DNA of 64,000 nt from Eledone cirrhosa. Taxonomy: Eukaryota > Mollusca > Cephalopoda > Octopoda > Eledonidae. Both the position numbers and the translations under genes were made by a program. Location of the stretch: NCBI GenBank assembly GCA_964016885.1, contig OZ024748.1, positions 32,362,291 to 32,426,290 of the forward strand. The letters are read 5' to 3'. The notes under the pieces are model-generated. The model searched no databases, was not told where the DNA came from, and saw only the letters and a list, made by a program, of their open reading frames with translations. Each line of letters starts with the position of its first letter. The stretch's first letter is position 1. Below are positions 20,179 to 32,318 of the stretch, one piece after another.

Positions 20179-21609
20179 GTGCCTGGCAACCTCTGCTGGT
20201 ATCACGCAAAATTCGGTGCACAGCCATCTAAGTGCAAAGCCGCGTGCTCTTTCTGGAATGCCACCCAGGGCCTAGCGACGACGTTCACCCCTGGTACTGA
20301 AAAGAAAAGTCGTTTAATTTTTATTAACAACCAGGCGACAGGCATCCGTTACCTCGTGGATACAAGAGCCCAGGTTAGTGTTATTCCTGTTTCACTAATC
20401 TTGGGCAAAAGACACCCAACACCGTCCTTTCTGCAGGCAGTGAACCGATCGTCAATTCCGACTTTCGTGGAAAAATCCCTGACCCTCAATTTAGGCCTGA
20501 GGTGGCGTTTTCAATGGGTGTTCTTCGTGGCAGACCTGCCGACCCCGATCCTAGGAGCCGATTTTCTCCACCACTTCAACCTTCTGGTGGATATGAAGAA
20601 CCGGAGGCTTATCGACACCACCACAAACCTCACTGTGAGAGGTATATTTACCACGCAATCAACAGTGAGCCCTGTAATTTGCCAATCAGAGCCTTCGCGG
20701 TACAACGGCATTCTCCAGAAATACCCAGACATCACTCGCCCGGTATTTAAGGATGGTCCCATTAAGCATAGTGTCACGCACCACATCGAGACAATGGGAC
20801 CACCCACAGCTGCCCGACCAAGGAGACTGCCTCCAGACCGATTGAGAATCGCCAAGCAGGAGTTCCAACACATGCTGGACCTCGGAATCATTCGCCCTTC
20901 CTCCAGCAACTGGTCTGCACCCCTACACCTTGTTCCAAAAAAAAACGAGAATGATTGGCGACCATGTGGGGATTATCGTACACTTAACGATTCTACAGTG
21001 CCCGATAATTACCCTGTACCTCACCTGCACGATTTTTCTGCCTCTCTGCAAGGCGCACGCATCTTTTCCAAGGTAGATTTGGTGCATGCATATAACCAGA
21101 TACCTATGGAGCCTGCAGACATTCCGAAGACTGCAATCACAACACCGTTCGGTTTATTCGAATTCCTGCGAATGCCGTTCGGTCTGCGCAACGCTGCACA
21201 AACTTTTCAGCGGTTTATTGACACCGTGTTACGCGATCTACCCTTTGTATACGCGTATATTGACGACGTGCTGGTAGCAAGTACTTCCGAGCATGAACAC
21301 GAGAAGCACTTAGATCTCCTTTTCCGACGTTTGGCTGAGTATGGTATCATCATCAACCCCAGCAAGTGCCTTCTTGGTGTTCCTTCACTGTCCTTTCTCG
21401 GGCACATCATCGATAAAGACGGCATTCGTCCACTTCCCGAGAAAGTAGAAGCTATCCGCAGTTTTCCTGCACCTACATCACTTCGGAAACTGCGTGAATT
21501 CCTCGGTCTGGGGAATTTTTATAGGCGGTTCATCCCTCATTGTTCCGACACAGCCAGACTCCTCACGGACCTTCTTCATAACTGGACTCACAAAAACGAA
21601 GCACTCTAA
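20179..21609 (+). pseudogene. Gypsy 1 Gag tail, protease and reverse transcriptase
   Basis: The open frame starts at a GTG with no true start, in a Gag remnant ending in a Cys/His cluster ([19 protein letters not shown]). Gag proper has been lost upstream, where only about 200 bp separate the primer site from this point. The protease follows at about residues 45-120, but its active site reads [11 protein letters not shown] where DTGA is expected, so it should be inactive. Reverse transcriptase spans about residues 215-400, with [14 protein letters not shown] (first catalytic Asp), [15 protein letters not shown] and the catalytic YIDDVLVAS box, then the connection region [15 protein letters not shown]. 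The frame ends at HKNEAL by a frameshift before RNase H. Confidence 0.9.
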
Positions 21610-21647
21610 ACGAGGAAGAATTAACATCTTTTAACTGCCTGAAGGAA

Positions 21648-22340
21648 ATGTTGGCGAACGCTTCCATGCTCGTTTTCCCCAGGTCTGGCGCTCCTCTTTC
21701 GCTGCTAGTGGACGCATCAGACACGGGGGTTGGAAGCGTTCTACAACAACATGTCGACGGCGTGTGGCAACCCTTATCCTTCTTTTCTAAGCGGTTGCAA
21801 CCGGCAGAAACGAAATACAATACCTTTGGCCGTGAACTCTTGGCAACCTATCTTTCAGTTAAGCATTTTCGGCACATGCTCGAAGGATCAGATTTCGTGA
21901 TCTACACGTACAATAAACCACTAGTTTATGCGTTCCGTACCAAACCTGATCGACATTCACCGAGAGAACTCCGCCACCTGGATTTTGTCTCCCAATATTC
22001 AACTGATATTCGGCATATCAAGTGATCAGACAATGTAGCAGCTGACGCCCTGTCCCGAATCCAGCTGAACGCAATACATGTGCATTCAGGCATCGACCTT
22101 CAACAGATCGCAGCGGACCAAGAGACTGACGAAGAGTTTATCAAGCTCCGAGATTCACCATCCCTCAAGTTTCAGCAAGTTCCCATTCCTTCTTCTCCGG
22201 GACAAATTTGGTGCGACTTTTCTACCGGTCATGAACAACCGTACGTACCACAGATGCATCATCGACAAGTTTTTTCTGCTTTACACTGCTTGTCTCACCC
22301 GGGAATCCGGGCTATACAGAAACTCATCTCTGCTCGTTTT
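21648..22340 (+). pseudogene. Gypsy 1 RNase H and integrase N-terminal part
   Basis: RNase H sequence [33 protein letters not shown] and ADALSR is present. The third acidic motif, usually TDHKPL, reads TYNKPL, so a catalytic Asp is lost. A TGA at about 22,023 interrupts the frame just before SDNVAADALSR. The same frame then runs on to the integrase zinc-binding region ([20 protein letters not shown]) and shifts at about 22,340. RNase H removes template RNA during reverse transcription. This copy cannot. Confidence 0.85.
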
Positions 22341-22342
22341 GT

Positions 22343-23375
22343 GTGGACATTAACAAGGACGTGCGCGACTGGTCCAGGAGCTGCATTGCCTGCCAGAAAG
22401 CCAAAGTCCACAGACACATCAAAACTCCACTCGGCACATTCGCGCAACCTGATGCACGTATTCATCATGTGCATATCGACATCGTCGGACCTCTACCACC
22501 ATCACAGAACGACATACACTTGCTCACCTGCATAGATCGATTTTCTCGTTGGCCTGAGGCTTTTCCAATAAATGATACCTCAGCGGAAACAGTCGCTAAA
22601 ACTTTGGTTTTACACTGGCTATCACGTTATGGCGCCCCAGCGAAGATAACAACGGACAGAGGACGCCAATTTGACTCCCACCTCTTCAGGGAACTGACTC
22701 GCCTATTAGGATGTAAACACATCCGCACGACAGCTTATCACCCGCAAGCTAATGGTCTCGTGGAAAGATTCCATCGCCAATTGAAAGCTGCAATAAAAGC
22801 ATATCCAGACAAGACCCACTGGTTTGAATATCGGCCACTCATCCTTCTGGGCATTCAATCCACCGTTAAGGAGGAATTCGGACATACACCTGCAGAATTA
22901 GTGTACGGCACCACCCTGGTTCTACCTGGTCAGATGGTTGCTCCCATCTCTCCTCAGGATGTTCCAGACCCAGGATCATACGTACACTGTCTTCGACAAT
23001 ATATGTCTCACCTTGCTCCTGCAAGCACCCGTCAACAGAACACGGCCACACACATACCTTCAGACATTAAAGATTGGACACACGTTTTCGTTCGAAACGA
23101 CACCATCTCAGCTCATCTTCGACCTCCATATTCTGGCCTTTATCGTGTTCTAAAAAAATATCCGAAATATTTTATTCTCGATCTAGATGGTAAACAGAAT
23201 TCTGTCAGTGTGGACAGATTAAAAAAAAGCCATCATGGATACTGTTACAGTCTCTACACCAGAAACTCCAACAGATTGCTGTCCCAGTGAGCCACCTGTT
23301 TCATCTCCAGTCATGAGAAGCGGACGACACGTCCATTGGCCCGCAAAGTTGGCACAATATGTGAATTACCGTTAA
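22343..23375 (+). pseudogene. Gypsy 1 integrase
   Basis: Continues the integrase in another frame. It opens with [16 protein letters not shown] (CxxC of the HHCC finger). The core carries all three catalytic acidic residues: [21 protein letters not shown] and [18 protein letters not shown]-terminal part follows ([20 protein letters not shown], then VDRLKKSHH). The main frame ends at 23,290, but the conserved tail (SGRHVHWPAKLAQYVNYR) continues in a neighbouring frame to a TAA at 23,375, so one more small frameshift is present. The enzyme joins element DNA to the host chromosome. Its core is the best-kept part of this element. Confidence 0.88.
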
Positions 23376-24302
23376 CCTCAAGTGAGTTTCTTAATCAGTC
23401 TTCGTGCAAAACATTTCCATTTTTCTTGTGTTTACTATTTCCAGTTTCAAATACAATGAACTTTCTGCTTGAACAATTGCAATTTTTAGTGACCATGTGC
23501 TCATGTCACGAAGAACATTATTTATAATGAACATTATTTATTACAAACTCTATTTAAGAACAAACATTGTGTATATCATTTATTTTTCTTCTCTCTCTTG
23601 TTTTGCCAAAAAATGTTATTTTTCTTGTTCTGTAACATTGATTGTGTAATTGCCATAATTTTTATATACATACAAGGCGTGTACATATCCTGTTTTTCAT
23701 GCACACTACAAAACCACGTTTGTTTCACCTTTTGGTTCATACACTGAGCAATAGATATTTGTGTCCCTCTAACTCTTACACTACAAAATGTTTTCTCTTT
23801 GATCACGTATTTCACAAATTGCATCCTCAAAACACTGGCCTTCTTTTTTCACGTACACATTCACTCAATAGCTTGAGAATGCCTTGCTATTTTTTTATCA
23901 CATGCATTCGCTCAAGTCATATGCTGTGGAGCAAACTGTTACTTTTAGGCAGCATGCTTACGGCCATTCAGTTCACACATTACGGTTATCTTCACTGCCC
24001 AGTTAGACTTTTTGTCACGTAATTCACAGGCAACTCAACCCAAATTGCAACAGGCTCATTCATCACGCCTGCATAAATCTGGTCAAAGTCATTTTATAGT
24101 TTATTTCTTTTTTCTCTTCCTGTCACACACATCTTGCCATATCATCTCTACATCGACTCTGTCCTGTACTCGATGATCACAAAATTTCACAACATGCTGG
24201 ACACTCCTGGGGCTATTGTCATGACAAATGCACCACTGGCCCATTACTATACGATATTTCGCTCTTTTGTTGTACAAAAGATCTGGCAGGCGAAATGACA
24301 TC
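23376..24302. other. Non-coding 3' region of Gypsy element 1
   Basis: About 0.93 kb between pol and the 3' LTR, AT-rich and T-rich, with no supportable gene. Frames of up to 126 codons here show no domain. No clear envelope-like gene is present. The usual polypurine tract before the 3' LTR is weak (AAAAGATCTGGCAGGCGAAA). Confidence 0.6.
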
Positions 24303-24625
24303 TGTGAAATATACAGCGCCATCTACCTGTTAGCTAGCTACCTCAACGGGAAACAAAAGAACCCTTAAAAGCTACCAGAATAAATGCCTACACAGCGGCT
24401 AAACATCAAACAATTATTTCTGTATAAATAGAGTGGTTCCAAACACTTCACCAGTCGACATTTGGCAGAGTCAACTCGCGTATCGTTGTTCTTCACCTCT
24501 GCCACGCTTTGTCACTCACACACGCCTTGTACCTCGTATCGTCGCTTCATGTGAAAATAAATAGCTGATCGAATTTACATCTCGCCCTGCTTCGTCCTTT
24601 CACCTTGAGCTTTCGTCTGTCCATC
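24303..24625 (+). repeat. 3' LTR of Gypsy element 1, distally truncated
   Basis: Matches the 5' LTR from TGTGAAATATACAGCGCC to GTCTGTCCATC with only scattered substitutions and two small indels, then stops where the minisatellite begins. High LTR similarity suggests a fairly recent insertion in spite of the broken coding region. Confidence 0.85.
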
Positions 24626-24627
24626 TT

Positions 24628-25145
24628 AATGATATCATCTTGTAAGTAGTTTTAATACATCTAACACACATCTAAATCTCTGTTATTAACACCATATGTA
24701 ATGATATCATCTTGTAAGTAGTTTTAATACATCTAACACCCATCTAAATCTCTGTTATTAACACCATATGTAATGATATCATCTTGTACGTAGTTTTAAC
24801 ACATCTTACACCCATCTAAGTCTCTGTTATTAACACCATATGTAATGATATCATCTTGTACGTAGTTTTAACACATCTAACACCCATCTAAGTCTCTGTT
24901 ATTAACACCATATATAATTGTTTCTACTTTTGGCACAAGGCCAGCAATTATCCTAGTGTATTACTGGTACTTTATTTTATCGACCCCATAAGGATGAAAG
25001 GCAAAGTTAACCTCGGCGGGATTTGAACTCAGACCATGAAGGGCCGTAACTCTTTGCTGCAAAGCATGGTTTGCGCCCTCTACTGATACTGCCAATCCAC
25101 CATGATATCATCTTGTAAGTAGTTTTAATACATCTAACACAAACA
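24628..25145. repeat. 72-bp minisatellite, four full units and a part, with a SINE inside
   Basis: AATGATATCATCTTGTA(A/C)GTAG starts at 24,628, 24,700, 24,772 and 24,844, giving an exact 72-bp period. The unit also holds ATCTAACAC(A/C)CATCTAA(A/G)TC. After the SINE a partial unit resumes at about 25,102. Confidence 0.9.
24916..25100 (-). mobile_element. Family 1 SINE inside the minisatellite
   Basis: Full-length reverse-complement copy from TGTTTCTACTTTTGGCACAA to CTGATACTGCCAATCCAC. The flanks are parts of the minisatellite unit and no exact target duplication is clear. Confidence 0.9.
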
Positions 25146-25370
25146 CTTCAATATTGTTTAAAATCATTGAAATTCTATCACTCTTCATATATTTTACAAC
25201 TGAAATTTAGAAATTTGACAATATCCTGGTTATAGGGCCACTAACTTTGGTGGTATCATTGTTTCCCTAAAGTAACAAGAAAAATGAAAACTTATTCACA
25301 AAAGATCACAAACTGTTGAAGTATTAGTTGTCTGTTGTTGAACTTGTAGTAATGGAGATTTCTGGCATTC
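25146..25370. other. No recognised feature
   Basis: Unique-looking AT-rich sequence between the minisatellite and the 100-bp duplication. Confidence 0.5.
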
Positions 25371-25570
25371 TTGGTCCCTATACCACCTCCCTACTAACTG
25401 TTATCAGGGTGGAGTTAGCCACCCACAGGAGTGTCTTGTTAAACTATAGTGGTGGAGACAATTGTCAGGCTTGGTCCCTATACCACCTCCCTACTAACTG
25501 TTATCAGGGTGGAGTTAGCCACCCACAGGAGTGTCTTGTTAAACTATAGTTGTGGAGACAATTGTCAGAC
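25371..25570. repeat. 100-bp tandem duplication
   Basis: TTGGTCCCTATACCACCTCC begins at 25,371 and again at 25,471. The two 100-bp units differ at very few bases (for example TATAGTGGTGG against TATAGTTGTGG), so the duplication is young. Confidence 0.9.
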
Positions 25571-25576
25571 TTATTC

Positions 25577-26615
<1,039 letters not shown>

Positions 26616-26820
26616 TGTTATCGAGATGCAAGTGACATAATAACAGCAGAAATTAGAGATGAAATATACGTTTATTTTTTGTTGTAGCACAAACAATGGT
26701 GTTGTACAGAGGCTGGTATCTGGCGTGTGATCCGTCGGCTTTCCAGTGGCTGTCTGTCTTTTCTTTCTGGCGTTCTCAACCGGCGTTGTTCTATCAAGGA
26801 GCGTGAGGCGTCTTACTACA
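26616..26820 (-). repeat. 3' LTR of Gypsy element 2
   Basis: TGTTATCGAGATGC...GTCTTACTACA on the plus strand (reads TGTAGTAAGACG...ATAACA on the element's strand). The 5' LTR differs by one T/A change, a 2-bp CT deletion and one G/A change. Confidence 0.92.
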
Positions 26821-27046
26821 GTACCTCGAGCCAGATTTTCAAACTATTGAAAATCGATGTCATTACTCACATGTGGAGTAAGATGGCGAACAATACAACA
26901 AGGGGGAGCTATCCACTCTAGCAAAAATTGAATCCAGAATAAGGATTTGAAAAATGTTAAAAAAAAAACGACATGCATGCATAAAAAAAACAAGGCAAAG
27001 AAAAAGCAGAAACACAGAGGCAAAGAAAAGGTGCAGCTAACATAGT

Positions 27047-28184
27047 CTAAATATAGACGGTGCTGCAAAGTTTTTTGGGCCAGTGGACCCTACGACCTGA
27101 ACGGGTCGTGGTCTTGTAACGTGGCGATGGTGGTGGTGTAGGGACAGGCGATGATGGTGGATCAGGAACAGTCGTTCGCTCAACAGGCAAGTACGAAGGG
27201 GTTCGTGGATCAGGAACCACAGCGTCCGTATCAAGGTGCGCCTGCTTAAGCCTGTCTAATGTAACTGTCACCCTGGACCCCTTAATATCTAACGTGAAAT
27301 GCTTAGCCGAGCGCGCTAAGACACGGTAAGGTCCAGTGTAAGGCTGTGTGAGCGGGGGCTTCACCGTATGATTCCTTACAAAGACATGCGTCCACGAGGC
27401 AATATCCCTCGGGACAGCAGTCTTGACAGTTTGTTTCCTAGTGTCCATTGGCGGCAAATCCTGGAAATAGGAGTGCAAACGGGACACGTAGGAAGCGTGA
27501 TCTTGGGCATCAAGATCGATAGGGGCAAGCATTTGCCCGGGCAACGTCAGAGGGGCACCGTACAGTACTTCGGCCGGTGAAAATCCAAAGTCGACCTTTA
27601 CCGTTGACCGAATCCCTAGTAGCACAATAGGGAGGTACTCGCTCCAATGCGCCGAGTCCATTGAGGCCATTAAGGAGGCCTTCAGTTGGCGGTGAAAACG
27701 CTCCACCATACCATTCGAAGCGGGATGGTATGCCGTAGTTCGAATGCGTTTAGCACCAATTATTTTTGACAGCTCGAGGGAAAGGCTCGACTCGAACTGT
27801 CGTCCACGGTCGGTAGTTATTGTGGATGGAACTCCATAATGAGAGATCCATCCAGACACAAGAGCACGTGCTGTTGTCTCCGCGGTGATGTTTTTCAAGG
27901 GGATGGCCTCAGGCCATGACGGTAAGTAGATAAGAAAAACCATCGCTGACAGGCCAAGGTCCCACTATGTCAATATGAATATGCGAAAAACGCGCATCTG
28001 GGTTGGCAAAGGTACCCAGGGGAGCCTTGACGTGTCGATGGACCTTTGATTTCTGGCAAGCGACGCAGGAACGGCACCAAGCAGCAATTTCACGCCTCAT
28101 ATTTGGCCAGAAAAATCTAGCTGATATGAGCTTTGCTGTGGCAGAAGATCCTGGATGCGAGATACAATGTAATCCCAGAAACAC
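27047..28184 (-). pseudogene. Gypsy 2 integrase, frameshifted
   Basis: Two overlapping minus-strand frames. The first (28,184-27,909) has the HHCC finger (LHCISHPG, then WCRSCVACQKSK) and the first catalytic Asp ([11 protein letters not shown]). The second (27,943-27,047) has the remaining acidic residues ([10 protein letters not shown] and [16 protein letters not shown]) and a C-terminal part ending [17 protein letters not shown]. Around 27,930 a few codons that normally link SYLLT to WPEAI are lost and the frame shifts. A further shift at about 28,185 separates integrase from RNase H. A Pro-rich tail ([12 protein letters not shown]) precedes the conserved C-terminus. Confidence 0.9.
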
Positions 28185-28186
28185 GG

Positions 28187-30145
28187 TCAGACGATGATTC
28201 TCTGGAAGAAGGGCCTAGGCACGTCCAAAGAGACGTCGCAGAGAATTTGGCCAACTGCAGTCGACAGAGGCAAGTATTTCATCTCGCAATTCGCAAACTC
28301 GGGCGATGTGACATCCATTGACTCAAGGGGAGGCTGATCCGCAGCCAAACGAGTCAGATCTATGTCAGAGGGTGACGAGATCGCTGTCACGGGTAAGCGG
28401 GACAAAGCATCGGCCACTGTATTTAGTGAACCCGGAATGTGCTGGATATCACTCGTATATTGCGAGATGAAATCAAGGTGTCTCGTCTCTCTGGGCGAGT
28501 ATTTATCAGCCTTCGCTCTCAAAGCAAAAGTCAATGGTTTATGGTCAGTGAGGATAGTAAATTGTCTACCCTCTAGCACATGTGAAAAATGTTTCACGGC
28601 CAAATAGATGGCTAAAAGCTCTCTTCCAAAGGTGCTGTAGCGCGTCTCAGCAGGATTTAGCTTTTTGGAAAAAAACTCCATCGGTTGCTGGTAACCATTG
28701 ATGTTTTGCTGTAGTACTGCGCCCACAGCGATATCCAATGCATCAACACAAAGCGTTAGCTTGTGTTGATGCATTGAGGCCGCGAGTAACCTCCGACAAT
28801 TTTTCAAAATTTCTGTCAGGGAGAAAAGCAACTTGGCACAATTTGGCACGAAACGCCTATAAAAGTTAACCAGACCTAAGAACTGGCGTAACTGATGTAG
28901 TGAGGTCGGTGGAGGCAAATCCTCTATGACCTTAACTCGCTCAGGCCGGGGTCGAATTCCGTCAGCATCGATGACGTGACCCAAGAAAGTCAGTGACTCA
29001 GCACCAAAAACACATTTGGGTGCATTAAGCTGCACGTTATACGCCTTCAATCGGCGGAAAAGAAGATTCAAATGGTGCGTATGCTGCTCTGGAGAAGAAC
29101 TAGCAATGAGCAGATCGTCAATATAGGTATAGACGAAATCGAGGCCGCGAGTAACCTCATCCATAAACCGCTGAAAAGTACTAGTGGCATTCCTTAATCC
29201 GAACGGCATAGTCAAAAACTCGAAAGACCCAAATGGCGTAACTATAGCCATTTTTGGAACGTCATTTTTATGGACAGGAATTTGATGGTGCGCACGAATT
29301 AAATCCAGTTTGGAGAATATCTTGCATCCCTGCAACGAAGACGCAAAGTCTTGCAGATGAGGGATAGGATAACGGTCCGGTACCGTTATCGAATTCAGGC
29401 GTCGATAATCTCCAGTAGGTCTCCAATCGCCATTCGCTTTCGGTACCATGTGCAATGGGGACGCCCACGGGCTCGTGGACGGACGAATAATCCCCATTTC
29501 CAGCATATGATCAAATTCTGATCGTGCTGCTTTGAGTTTGTCCGGAGGCAAGCGACGAGGGCGAGAGAAAACGGGAGCACCAGTTGTAGATATGAAGTGC
29601 TCCGTGGTATGAGTAGGTTCATCAAATTGAAAATTCCCCTGTGTCAGTTGCGGGAACGAGTTCAACAACGCATGGAAAGGATCACCGGTGTTAGCAAGAA
29701 AAAATATCGGGCTAACCGTTGGAACTCCTGCTGCCTTGCTAACAACAGTTAATCCCGTGATGCCATCAATTAGGCGTTTACCACGAAGGTCCACCGTCAA
29801 TGAAAAATGGTGGAGAAAATCCACGCCTAGAATCGGATACGGCAAGGCAGCGACAGTAAATATCCATTTAAACTCGCGCCGCAGATTACGAAACTGCAAA
29901 GGTAACGAGATTTGTCCGAAAGTTCGAATCGGCGAACAATATACTGCCTGCAACTCAATAGGTGTCTCAGGGGGAGTCTCCTTCATACAACACACAGGCC
30001 ATACGGAACAAGCTGCACCTGTGTCAACCAGAAAAGCTCTACCTGACAGCAGGTCCTCAATGAAAAAGTGGCGGTCAGATGTTGTTTCGCAGAGCGCACT
30101 ATCCGCCGTTAGTGACTCTGGTCGTCTTTTCCCTCGTAAGCACAA
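28187..30145 (-). CDS. Gypsy 2 protease, reverse transcriptase and RNase H
   Basis: 652 residues. The protease is at about residues 25-110 with an intact active site ([14 protein letters not shown]). Reverse transcriptase covers about residues 200-390: [49 protein letters not shown] and the catalytic [10 protein letters not shown]. The connection ([15 protein letters not shown]) leads into RNase H with [21 protein letters not shown] and ADALSR. The stretch between the connection and RNase H is about 30-40 residues shorter than usual, which suggests an in-frame deletion. The frame overlaps the end of gag (30,109-30,145) in the -1 frame, so a Gag-Pol fusion by frameshifting is plausible. It ends by frameshift before integrase. 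Confidence 0.9.
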   Translation of the reverse strand: MCLRGKRRPESLTADSALCETTSDRHFFIEDLLSGRAFLVDTGAACSVWPVCCMKETPPETPIELQAVYCSPIRTFGQISLPLQFRNLRREFKWIFTVAALPYPILGVDFLHHFSLTVDLRGKRLIDGITGLTVVSKAAGVPTVSPIFFLANTGDPFHALLNSFPQLTQGNFQFDEPTHTTEHFISTTGAPVFSRPRRLPPDKLKAARSEFDHMLEMGIIRPSTSPWASPLHMVPKANGDWRPTGDYRRLNSITVPDRYPIPHLQDFASSLQGCKIFSKLDLIRAHHQIPVHKNDVPKMAIVTPFGSFEFLTMPFGLRNATSTFQRFMDEVTRGLDFVYTYIDDLLIASSSPEQHTHHLNLLFRRLKAYNVQLNAPKCVFGAESLTFLGHVIDADGIRPRPERVKVIEDLPPPTSLHQLRQFLGLVNFYRRFVPNCAKLLFSLTEILKNCRRLLAASMHQHKLTLCVDALDIAVGAVLQQNINGYQQPMEFFSKKLNPAETRYSTFGRELLAIYLAVKHFSHVLEGRQFTILTDHKPLTFALRAKADKYSPRETRHLDFISQYTSDIQHIPGSLNTVADALSRLPVTAISSPSDIDLTRLAADQPPLESMDVTSPEFANCEMKYLPLSTAVGQILCDVSLDVPRPFFQRIIV

Positions 30146-30885
30146 GGAGGCCTACAACGGGCGGCTTTTTTACCATATCTTTCATGGTAATAACAACATG
30201 TTGTTCCTGGTGTGTTGGAAGGGCTACGGTGGCGAGAAGTTGAATAACGTCGTGAGCAGCTCCTCTGCCGTCCAAAGGACCTGAATTCCGTGCACAACTC
30301 CGCCATTTGACGAGTCATGGCTTCCATAGTGGTGATTAATTTGTCATCAGACGCTGATGAGCGTGATTGAGGAAGAGAAGAGGAAGCAACGTACTTTGGC
30401 TTCGAAGTGTCTCTCTTCGTCACCTCTACAATTTTGTCAGCAGAGACAGCAATGTGATCCAGGGTATTCACCTCTAGCATATGGGCTAGGATCGCCTGTA
30501 CCTCTTGAGGTAGGCGAGAGAAGAACAATTGCTTCAGGAAAGGGCTATCCTGATCTTGGGAATCGCTCAAATCCCGCAAATGCCGAAGAAAAGCGGTAGG
30601 GGTCCTGTCACCTAATCGTTCGTCCTCGATCAGTGACCGAAAACGACTCTCTACCGACTTACAATTCCTCCTCAAAATCTCGCCCTTCAAAAACTCATAC
30701 GTCAAGTCAGAGGGGGGGTCTGTAATTAGGTCTTGGACCGAATCTGCTAGATTAGGGGGAAGGCCGCTAATCAGTACAGCGAGGCGCTGGTCAGATTCGG
30801 TCTTACACACCGTAAAATACGCCCGTAACTGGGCAAACCACATCTTAGGTTTTCCAGTAAAGGCGGGCAAATGTGGTACATTCAT
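30109..30885 (-). CDS. Gypsy 2 Gag
   Basis: 258 residues from [20 protein letters not shown]. The N-terminal capsid-like part ([37 protein letters not shown]) and a helical region ([34 protein letters not shown]) resemble Ty3/Gypsy Gag proteins that assemble the virus-like particle around element RNA. A basic Ser/Arg segment ([16 protein letters not shown]) and a Cys/His cluster ([19 protein letters not shown]) at the C-terminus fit nucleic-acid binding. The cluster is not a canonical CCHC knuckle. The frame is uninterrupted and the first Met is well placed. It is followed by pol in an overlapping -1 frame. Confidence 0.88.
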   Translation of the reverse strand: MNVPHLPAFTGKPKMWFAQLRAYFTVCKTESDQRLAVLISGLPPNLADSVQDLITDPPSDLTYEFLKGEILRRNCKSVESRFRSLIEDERLGDRTPTAFLRHLRDLSDSQDQDSPFLKQLFFSRLPQEVQAILAHMLEVNTLDHIAVSADKIVEVTKRDTSKPKYVASSSLPQSRSSASDDKLITTMEAMTRQMAELCTEFRSFGRQRSCSRRYSTSRHRSPSNTPGTTCCYYHERYGKKAARCRPPCAYEGKDDQSH

Positions 30886-31778
30886 GTCAACCTTTAAAAT
30901 TAAAACAAATATATATACCTATATATCGAAAGAGCAATTAATGCACCCTTGTACAGTGAAAAGAGAACAGCCAATATTGAGAAAAAGTTAAAGGGCAAAA
31001 AGAAACAGACATTCAAAACATAAGGAAATATGCAAAATACATAAAATACAGATATATATCTTTAAAAAAAAACTTTTCCTTCAACGTCTGTCCCCTCGCG
31101 TTGCCTCAACGAACCAGCCAAATCAAATAAGGTAAAAAAAAAAGGAAGAAAAAAAATGTTTTTTTTTTTTAAATATATCCGCGTTGGATATCAACAAAGG
31201 TAGCCAGTGGCTAAAAATCCCTTAGAAAAAGGTAATGCGGGGCAGTTATGTTCACAAAAAAATGTTTAGTCTCTTCTCTCTTGATCAGTCATGGAACACA
31301 TACGCAATTCAAAAAATGTGTCCGTTACAAAACTGGGAAGGAACGCAACGCCACCTTGGAAAAATACACTTTTTTCTTTTTTCTCCTGTAAGTTGCGAAA
31401 AAGTTGGCAACGGAAATGGAATATTCAAGTGAATAAAAAAAAGTCGCTCTAAATTATCGACACGAATGAATCGTTTTGATATTTCCGATGTGTGGTGGTC
31501 TGCGTCGGTAAGGCTATGAAGCTGCCACTCACTATTCCCGGTTTTGGTCAGTGGTTAAACAATGTTGTCGCTGATGCTGCTGTCGTTGTTGTTCTCGAGT
31601 GTAGCAAAAAGTTTATGAAATACTACTAATTTTTCGATAATTTTAAAAGGAATATTTTTTATTTTCACAAGTTGCGAAAAAAAGGCCGACAATGTGGCAA
31701 TAAAAGTTCAATTGATGAAAAAGAAGGGCTGCGTTAAATTCTTACGTCGGTCACCACTTTAGCAGTATTAGTTGTAGA
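30886..31778. other. Gypsy 2 leader region with primer-binding site
   Basis: Non-coding leader of about 0.9 kb between gag and the 5' LTR, rich in A and T runs (31,130-31,180). The likely primer-binding site, read on the minus strand, is TGGTGACCGACG, ending against 31,756. It is separated by about 22 bases from the LTR end as defined by the shared LTR sequence, so the true LTR may be slightly longer on this side. Confidence 0.6.
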
Positions 31779-31985
31779 TGTTATCGAGATGCAAGTGACA
31801 TAATAACAGCAGAAATTAGAGATGAAATATACGTTTATTTTTTGTTGTAGCACAAACAATGGTGTTGAACAGAGGCTGGTATCTGGCGTGTGATCCGTCG
31901 GCTTTCCAGTGGCTGTCTGTCTTTTCTTTCTCTGGCGTTCTCAACCAGCGTTGTTCTATCAAGGAGCGTGAGGCGTCTTACTACA
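31779..31985 (-). repeat. 5' LTR of Gypsy element 2
   Basis: 207 bp, the same sequence as 26,616-26,820 apart from about three differences. It ends exactly where the 117-bp flanking duplicate begins. Confidence 0.92.
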
Positions 31986-32318
31986 ATATTATGTAAGATA
32001 AAGCCTTTACTGTAAAAATACAATAGTATATATAGAGTAATGTAAATGTTATGTGAGGTAAAGCCTTAACTGTGAAAATACAATAGTATATATATAGAGT
32101 AATGTAAATGTTATGTGAGGTAAAGCCTTTACTGTGAAAATACAATAGTATATGTAGACTAATGTAAATGTTATGTGAGATATTATGTGAGGTAAAGCCT
32201 TTACTGTAAAAATACAATAGTATATATAGAGTAATGTAAATGTTATGAGATATTATGTGAGGTAAAGCCTTAACTGAAAATACAATAGTATATATAGAGT
32301 AATGTAAATGTTAAAGGG
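31986..32318. mobile_element. TTAA MITE, right portion with five tandem subrepeats
   Basis: Five units of about 60-74 bp. Each contains TAAAGCCTT(T/A)ACTG, then ATACAATAGTATAT, then AATGTAAATGTTA, and begins near 31,986, 32,051, 32,113, 32,173 or 32,245. The last ends ATGTTAAAGGG followed by TTAA (32,319-32,322). The MITE at 15,704 has only one such segment, so the array arose by tandem amplification inside the element. Confidence 0.88.

Larger units (their letters stand above)
19478..24625 (+). mobile_element. Ty3/Gypsy LTR retrotransposon 1, degenerate
   Basis: About 5.1 kb with 5' LTR 19,478-19,949, primer-binding site TGGTGACCCGAAAGTG at 19,952, a mostly deleted gag, then protease, reverse transcriptase, RNase H and integrase in the Ty3/Gypsy order, about 0.9 kb of non-coding 3' sequence and a 3' LTR from 24,303. 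The 3' LTR breaks off at 24,625, where a 72-bp minisatellite begins, so it lacks the distal 150 bp seen in the 5' LTR. No target duplication was found. The coding frame is interrupted at about 21,609, 22,023 and 22,340. Confidence 0.9.
26616..31985 (-). mobile_element. Ty3/Gypsy LTR retrotransposon 2
   Basis: A 5.37-kb element with terminal LTRs of 205 and 207 bp that differ at about three places by eye, so it inserted recently. On the minus strand the order is 5' LTR, primer-binding site TGGTGACC (31,749-31,756 in complement), a leader of about 0.87 kb, gag, protease/RT/RNase H, integrase and 3' LTR. Gag is intact in length. Pol has two breaks around the integrase N-terminus. It sits inside the TTAA MITE and is flanked by an exact 117-bp direct repeat (26,499-26,615 and 31,986-32,102), far longer than the 4-6 bp usual for this class. 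Confidence 0.93.

Noticed and set aside
20511..20909. 132-codon minus-strand frame within Gypsy 1
   Set aside because: It is antisense to clear protease/RT coding sequence and is a shadow frame.
23376..24302. Envelope-like gene in Gypsy 1
   Set aside because: The 126-codon frame at 23,642-24,022 has no signal peptide, glycosylation pattern or membrane anchor that would support it.
29688..30284. 198-codon plus-strand frame within Gypsy 2
   Set aside because: Antisense to protease and the gag end, which carry conserved motifs on the other strand.
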